NCBI GenBank assembly: GCA_932294295.1
Contig: OW028577.1
Coordinates: 2,942,001-3,006,000 of the forward strand
Length of the DNA stretch: 64,000 bases
Origin: Alitta virens
Lineage: Eukaryota; Annelida; Polychaeta; Phyllodocida; Nereididae
Direction: 5' to 3'
The notes beneath the pieces were generated by a model. The model was not told the DNA's origin. It searched no databases and saw nothing but the letters and a program-made list of their open reading frames with translations. Below are positions 57,293-64,000 of the stretch, in pieces. The translations under genes were made by a program, and so were the position numbers. Each line of letters starts with the position of its first letter. Within the stretch, counting starts at the first letter, position 1.

Positions 57293-58042
57293 CTTAACCC
57301 CAATCAAAACGATGTTGTGTACCTGTTGTCTTGTGGGCCATTACAATTTAATAACCTGCTCACTTGTGTCATGATGGATACTTTATTTTTGATCAATCTA
57401 GTGTTAATATTTTTTGTTCAGTCAGGTTCACCAACGACTTTTTCGACTTCGAGGATGTGCAAAATATCACCTACTATGACATCACCTACCACCAAATTCA
57501 CACCATTGCCACGGTAGCTACGAGTTGCTGGTACAAATTAAACTTCAGATGTCAGTGGGTTGCGTTCGATGCCAATGCATGGGTTAACTACTTCAACGTT
57601 GAGAAACTATTTGAATCTACTCAAGGAACAATAAATGGTTTGTTGCTATTTTCTTATAGGAAAACAACACAGTGCTCCTGAGCAAACAAATATATGACAT
57701 GCTATATGTAAATAACCAAGGTGTGATAAACCACCAATTTTAAAGTTATATTCTGATAAATATATATTTCTTAGAATTTCCCATCAGATTTCTTGTTAGT
57801 TTTTGCCTTAAAATGATTGTATGAGAGTGCAGTTTATGGAAATATATCTGAAATCTTTGGTCAATTGTTCTTAATACTGAAGTTTGTTCAGGAGCACTGT
57901 GACAATATATACAGATTTTCATTAATGGGATGGTTCCTTCATTTAATCCGGACACTTCAATATATATTGAAAAAACTTTCTCAGTTCACAGTTGAAGAGA
58001 TTTCATGATTCAGTTTTATGTTAATCTTGTTTAGCATTAGTG

Positions 58043-58186
58043 TACATGGCCAAATGTGCTATGTGCGTTTTCCATGCCTTTCGGAAAACGCATGATTTCA
58101 CCTAATTTTAATTTAAGCAAAAACCATCAGTTTTCCATGCGTTTATCCTTCTCATGGAAAACGCATGTGGCACATTTGGCCATGTA
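58043..58186. mobile_element. 144-bp palindromic MITE in an intron
   Basis: TACATGGCCAAATGTGC at the left and GCACATTTGGCCATGTA at the right are exact complements. GCGTTTTCCATG words repeat inwards on both arms. Confidence 0.85.
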
Positions 58187-59191
58187 GTATACTGTATGTT
58201 GTGTATTATGAGTGATATCTGTGGTGATCATGTATTACATAAAGGTGGTGTATTGTACTATTATTTACACAGGAAGTGTCTCCTCTAAAGTCCATGCCTG
58301 AATTTCAGGTCAAGACTGTGAATTTGTGACATTCACCAACGTTAGTTATACTATAACTGAGAAAGAAAACTTTCCTATGAAAGCAATGCTACTCGGTGAT
58401 ACAGACCACTCTGATGAGCAAATGTACTATGAGGTAGAGCCACTCATTTGTGATGGAGGTAGGTGATGTTTATAAACTGCCTTTATAGATTAGTTCTTGG
58501 TGACTTATCTCATTCTCTTTTTAAACAGCTTGGATAAAAGTTTACAAGGTTAGATTCTGAAATATTTATTACTACATCTGTTTTGATTTTTTTGATACTT
58601 TTTGAAGTAGTAAGGTAATAATTACCTTGTATTACATGATAGAGCCTCATCATCTGATCATTATTCAGCAGATTTTGCAAAAAAAAAAAAAATTGTTGTG
58701 TGGTGGTTGAAAGTATTTGGAAAATGAATAAATATTTTAACTCTGACTGACCCGCCACTTCAGAGTGTTACCATGGTGATCAACATTCTTAGTCGAATTT
58801 GTCTACTCAAAACTAAGAACTTACTTGTTAAGTATCACATCATTTGAACTCCTTTTGTTCAAGCATTGCAATGACCTCAAGTGGGTGCACGTTTTTTGTC
58901 TGCACCCTGTACAGTGTATATAAGTATTCACATTTTCTCTACAGTCACAAGCATCCCTTGGGAAATGACATACAGGCAAGAACATGCAATATTCTACAAA
59001 ACGGACACAAGGCTGGCAAATCTGAGTGGTTTTGTTGCTTCAAGTAGGTGCTCAGTCACCGGATGCACAGTGACATGCTCAGTTTCCGAAAGAATCCGTG
59101 TGTGTGCGAAGTGAGCCATGCTTATGACAGTACTTCTTCTGTGTACAAAGAGGTGGCAGCATCTGGATTTGTTATGTATAAGATGGGCTAA

Positions 59192-61833
59192 GAATGTTAA
59201 TGTATGGGTAACATTTTAATCAAGTAAAAGGGCCCCAAACTGAAAAATTCTGTCAGCTGATTTCAAAATGGCATATCTTCGTAAATAATGGTATGATTTT
59301 CAGTCTGTTTTCACTCACATGTAGTAAAAAACAGTGTGTGCTTTTATGGTAAGGAAAAATGTTCATGTCTCTCAAGAAGAGAATTTCTCAGTTCAGGTTA
59401 TGTGCCTTGAAGTCCATAAAAATTGAATGTCTGCACCTCTACCTTCATGTACTGAAATTCTCATTGTGATCTACAGAATTCATATCCCAGACATTGCGCT
59501 GACGTTGTAACGATTTGGAATGCTACCTGGGGTAGATCATGTATGGTTGTAATTTTCCTTGTACAACTGCGTTTAAGTAAGAAAAAATATCAGGATATTC
59601 AGATAATAAAAATGCATTATTTAACCAATAATTTCAAGAAAAAGACAATAATGTAAGCTTTGTGGCTTATACACTTTTCAGCCCACATGAAGTAAAGTTT
59701 TAGAGTAAACATAAAACAGAGAATAAGCAACTTTATTTTTCTGCATTAAGTTACACTTATTGGGGCCCAATTAAGTGATATTATCTATATATATATATAA
59801 ATATATATATATATACAAATTCAATTTAACTATATATCAAATGCTGAAAGCAGTTATTTATGATTTGAATAAAAAAAGAAAGCTTCGTCTTATTGGAAGT
59901 ATGATCTGTACATTAGTGTGACCTGTGAATTTTGTGTTGTTCTCACTGAAGAGAATTAGGAACACAGATATAATTTTATGTACAGTAAATTGATAAATAT
60001 TATATTAATGCATGCAATCAAAGGTAGAAATGCAGAAAACATTGTAGGTTTGCTTCAAAAGCCAACGCTACAAATGAAATAAATTTCAGTATTTCATAGG
60101 TTTGAGAATTTTTCTTTGTTGCCATTTGTGTTCTATACAAGAAAATCACAAAATATTGCATAAATCATTATCAATAAAAGGCAGCCAGACACCTGGTGTA
60201 TACTTAATAGAAGCTGATTTTACCAGTAATTGTAGCCATAACCAACTTACGTTGGGAATTCTTGGAAGTTCACATTTATCACAACGTTTTTTCTAAATAC
60301 ACGTTAGTGTACCTTATTTCATCATTATGTCCACGAGACCTGCTCTGTTTACTAACGGCTCGCATTCAGATTTTGCAAAAAAAAAACACTGTAAAACATC
60401 GTTTTATAGAGCATTTGCAAATTCGCGTTAGCTGCTTCAAGGGATTCTCTATTGCGACGCCCCAACAGCATTCTGGGAGTATTAATCGCAAAATTCAACG
60501 CCCCTAGTGGATAAAAAAGGCAGTCATGGCTATGATGGGTTATCAATGAATTGTGAATTCGAAAATGCTACAGAAATCTATTAAAATTGGAAGAAATCCA
60601 CCATAGCTGAGTGCAAGACAATAAAAAAGAAGTATCTCTAAACCTAGAGCAGGTGTATTTCGTATGGCAAACGTCTATTAAAAAGGCTAATTCCCGAACA
60701 AGGTCGAAGTCCCAGGTTTTGCATTTATGCCTTTGTAACGCTGTTTAGTGGACAGCAGACTTGTAGCTACAGTAATTGTAAATCTTGTATCTGTATATAC
60801 ATGTCAAAGATTTTCCAGTGTACTCAGTACAAATTTTATTTAAGATTTTATGGCTGGCATTCATGTCTCTAATATGACAGCACATGACTTCCTATCACTA
60901 CAATGACTGACTTGCCCTTTATTAAAGTAATAAATGTCGTTTTAAACATTGTGAATAATTCCTCCTGAAGGAAGCTATAAAAAAATAATTTTTAATACAA
61001 GTGAAGGAAAGATCTATTGAAGCCATTGTTTTTTAAGCACTCATTGATACCTGACCGTCTGGCATAATCGATGGGCCAACTTTTATTGCCTTAGACTCGT
61101 ATTTCTGGATTATTGATTAAGTATGCCTGATGTTTGTGCACGTAGGTTCTCAAATTCTGCAGCCTGAAGGGTAAATGTATTGATTAAAAATGCATTTCAG
61201 ATAGTTTTACAGCCTCAAAATTTATAAAAACTAAAACTAAAACTTTTTAATTTGACACAGTTTAGGCCTACAATGTTTCTTAATGATATTTCACGTTTTT
61301 TGTATTCATCTTTACTGCATTCATAAGTTTCTGTGTATAAGTCCAGTCAATATACTGAAACACCCACCACAAATTGCAATATAACTCAGAACAAATTTAT
61401 TTGACAGAGTATATAAAAATACACAAGATCAGGAGGGCCCTTCTAAGACAGCCATGATGTCGCTGACAAAGCACTCCCTTACAACAGTGTATAAAATAAA
61501 AACATTAACTTAAAAACTCATTAGGTACAACTGACGTTTATATAATAGATCCATTAGAAGACATGCTTGTGATGGAGGAATGAAATTTACCAATCTGAAG
61601 CAAATCTTTGATTATGAAAAAGTTTGTATTGTATTCAACATGTAAGGCCAATTTATTAGAATTTAATATGAAATTAAGGATATAAAAGTGAATGGAATTT
61701 CAGTAAATGCACTGATCTTGCATTTATTAGATGATATTCACATGTCATATTGGTGAGCATTTTCTTTCAATTGATCTTTGATATAATTGGAAATTAAAGC
61801 ACAATCCTGAAGGAACCAATAGTTACAAAAGGA
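59192..61833. other. Gene-poor stretch
   Basis: AT-rich, with an (AT)n run at 59786-59812. No gene or transposon recognised over 2.6 kb. Confidence 0.5.
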
Positions 61834-62007
61834 TTGGTGGTGGATTAGGGCTTTACGTCCTGTATTTCTGCACCTGATGGGCTAATTAGGACAGGTAGGG
61901 ACCATGGCAATGAGACGAAGGATGAAACAGCCATCCAACATAGGCTCGACCGGGAATTGAACCCGGGACCCAGTGGTTGGAAGCCCAGCATGCTACAACT
62001 GAGCTAG
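61834..62007 (-). mobile_element. SINE, reverse orientation
   Basis: Full core and most of the tRNA head (AACTGAGCTAG is the A box reversed). The 13-bp duplication AGTTACAAAAGGA lies at 61821-61833 and 62008-62020. Confidence 0.92.
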
Positions 62008-62251
62008 AGTTACAAAAGGACACACAAAAAGGAAGGAAGAAAGAAGAATCCCAAGAGGGAAAACGATAGACCACAAAAGGGAAATTTTACAAGACAGGGC
62101 ACTGAGAGTAATAGTCGGGTGTTCAATTAATGCAGTAAGAATTTCTTATGTTGATCTCTGACAAATGTAACAGTTATGATTCATGCAGGTAAGTGAATAC
62201 TGAGATGTTTTTTGACATAGTTTTTAAAACCCGGTAGACAATGAGTGCTAA

Positions 62252-62648
62252 TTTGATTATTACATCACTGGCATTATTAAATATAAATGGAATTCTGTAC
62301 CTCAAACTGTTTTTTCACAAAACTGTGTTTAATTCTTGGCATTTGAAATCTATGGGTTGGGTGGGTGATTCGGGCTATACATCCTGTATTTTTGCACCTG
62401 ATGGGCTAATTAGGACAGGCAGGGACCATGGCAATGAGACGAAGGATGAAACAGCCATCCAACTTAGGCTCGACCGGGAATCGAACCCGGGTCCCAGCGG
62501 TTGGAAGCCCAGAGCGCTACCTCTGAGCTAGGCCCCCGCCCTTTATTGATTATTACATCACTGGCATTATTAAATATAAATGGAATTCTGTACCTCAAAC
62601 AGTTTTTTTTATAAAACTGTTTAATTCTTGGCAATTGAAATCTATGGG
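62252..62648. repeat. 105-bp direct duplication bracketing a SINE
   Basis: 62252-62356 and 62545-62648 match from TTGATTATTACATCACTGGC to TTGAAATCTATGGG with about 6 differences. The SINE 62357-62544 fills the gap exactly. Confidence 0.9.
62357..62544 (-). mobile_element. Full-length SINE between 105-bp duplicates
   Basis: Reverse copy, with the tail region (GTGGGTGATTCGGGCTATAC) diverged and the complete head ending GAGCTAGGCCCCCGCC. Confidence 0.9.
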
Positions 62649-62715
62649 ACCCACGAGTATAATAACTGTGTGTGAAAGAATGTCTGCTAAATATGGAGTA
62701 GTAATATGTCGGTAA

Positions 62716-64000
62716 CTATTTGTTTTCAAATTTATAGCAAAAGTTCATTTTCTTAAATGGCGGTTCAGTATGGGCATTATACTTAGCACAGTTTATTATT
62801 CTAATTAGCTTTTTTGTAGTTTTTCCAACTTGACTGTCCTGCATCCCCAGAGTAGTATGCCATAGTTGAGATGAGATGACACAAGAGAGTTGTATAATGT
62901 TAGAAAGTTGATTTAGGTAGAAATGTTTATTCAGTATACCAGAAATTTGTGAAATTTCCTTACTTAACATATTAGTATGCTCATTCCAGTTTAAGTGCCT
63001 ATTCAAGACAATGCCTAGATGATTAAAGGAGTCCACATACTGAATTTCCTGTTGATTTATGATGATTTTAGGTGGAGTAACACTTCTTATATTTGTATGA
63101 AATACCATTGCTTTCGTTTTATTGCTATTTAACGATAATTTATTTAGATTTAACCATAAATGAATATTATTTAATCTAAAATTTACGTTTTCTTCAATTT
63201 AAGCTTTTAAATGATTGTTCGAAAGGAAGAAGTAGCATGTACAATATCATTGATATAAATCAGAAACAGTGAGGGTCCCAGAATCGATCCTTGAGGAACC
63301 CCCATATTGCTTGTCATATAATTGGAATTAATGTCACTAAAATTTACATATTGCTTTCGGTCACTTAAATAACTTTCCATTAATAAAATTTCATGATTTA
63401 GGCATGTATTCAATGGAATTTCATTATTTGTCCATTTGACAAGCTATTTGATCTATAACTTCAAAAGTTGCCAGTTCTGTAGAATGATTGGGTCTAAACC
63501 CATATTGGCTATTTTACATAAGATTAAAATTATCAAATTTATTTAAATTAGCATGTGCAAAATTCATTCAATTACTTTAGATATACTCGGGAGTAATGAA
63601 ATTGGCCGATAATTATCAAAAAAATAATCTTCATTCTTTTCGTGGAGAGGAACAACTTTTGCTAGTTTTAGTTTCTCAGGAAATATATTTCTGGTGACTG
63701 ATTGATTAATTATTTCAGTTACGCATTCTGTAATTTTATCTTTAATAACTTTCACCAATTTATTAGATAGACCATCAAATCCGCTACTGGTTTTAGGCTT
63801 GAATGAGTCTATGACTTTAAGAACTTTGTCGTTATCTATGAGACTATATTTAAAGCATTGGGGAATGGGTGTTGTTAACAACTCCTCAAAGGATAAGTTA
63901 TGGGGTTGATAGATGGAATCTGAGAGAGTTTTCCCTATTTATATTAATAAAAACATTATTAAACTCATTGGCAATTCTATATGGGTCCGTGATTAGCTGC
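62716..64000 (-). pseudogene. Decayed CR1/Jockey-like LINE reverse transcriptase, running off the edge
   Basis: Three separate frames carry RT words. 63564-63881 has FDNYRPISLLPSISKVIE and KLKLAKVVPL. 63207-63413 has MESYLSDRKQYVNF and GVPQGSILGPSLFLIYINDI. 62716-63108 has FNHLGIVLNRHLNWNEH. The YADD region between the last two is lost. Frames are broken by several stops. It is a different copy or subfamily from the LINE at 11134-15872, and only the part inside the window is visible. Confidence 0.85.

Larger units (their letters stand above)
54219..59191 (+). pseudogene. Paralogue of the 21-25 kb gene, frameshifted in the last exon
   Basis: Exons 54219-54413, 57422-57637, 58309-58458 and 58945-59191 repeat the exon structure and phase-1 joins of the 21160-24900 gene. 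Readable words are PRSCRHLYATG, GAFAIDLDGPGG, NITYYDITYHQIHTI, FRCQWVAFDANAWV, MLLGDTDHSDEQMYYEVEP and YKTDTRLANLSGF. In exon 4, about 22 bp is missing between RCSVTGC and SFRKNPC compared with the first gene. This shifts the frame, brings a TGA at about 59113 and loses cysteines of the PAN-like cluster. The original frame then continues openly to 59191. It may be a young pseudogene or a truncated variant. Confidence 0.75.

Overview
The window looks like nuclear DNA of an animal, most likely a marine invertebrate and possibly a lophotrochozoan; the phylum cannot be fixed from sequence alone. It is AT-rich, has short exons with GT/AG introns, and is dense in metazoan-type transposons: an env-bearing Ty3/gypsy element, CR1/Jockey-like LINEs, a DIRS/Ngaro-like tyrosine-recombinase element, PIF/Harbinger, foldback MITEs and a tRNA-derived SINE with a (CA)n tail. 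There are no operons or prokaryotic signals, and no rRNA gene or intact tRNA gene was found.

Left part (1-21 kb). A foldback element with repeat-built inverted arms and a 9-bp target duplication lies at 138-1726. A tandem repeat (3255-3790) and three SINE copies follow. A nested retroelement fills 7387-21128. This is a minus-strand gypsy element with two LTRs, a 5-bp target duplication, a tRNA-His-type primer site, gag, protease, RT, RNase H, integrase and an env-like gene, all damaged. It is split by a 184-bp hairpin MITE and by a 4.7-kb LINE. The LINE carries a PHD finger, an APE-type endonuclease, an RT and, at its 5' end, a NADAR domain.

Host genes. Two paralogous four-exon gene ends (21160-24900 and 54219-59191) encode a secreted-type protein with a CNTNAP-like fibrinogen-related start and a cysteine-rich PAN-like end. 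The first has the gypsy LTR about 30 bp upstream of its first visible exon; the second has a frameshifting deletion in its last exon. A gene at about 32.6-38.5 kb combines an ankyrin segment with a Mab-21/cGAS-like nucleotidyltransferase that keeps its acidic residues. It is the best candidate for an immune-signalling gene here. A GT92-like glycosyltransferase fragment lies at 39597-40340.

Middle and right. A DIRS/Ngaro-like element at 26082-31806 shows the A1-ORFs-B1-A2-B2 split-repeat layout. A collapsed gypsy element (40895-42251), Harbinger-type elements (46317-47645 and 49125-50931), two coding-looking minisatellites (51086-51795 and 56519-57292) and several MITEs and SINEs follow. A decayed LINE (62716-64000) runs off the right edge.

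Most of the window is transposon-derived, and most transposon genes are broken. Some single-base frameshifts could be assembly errors.
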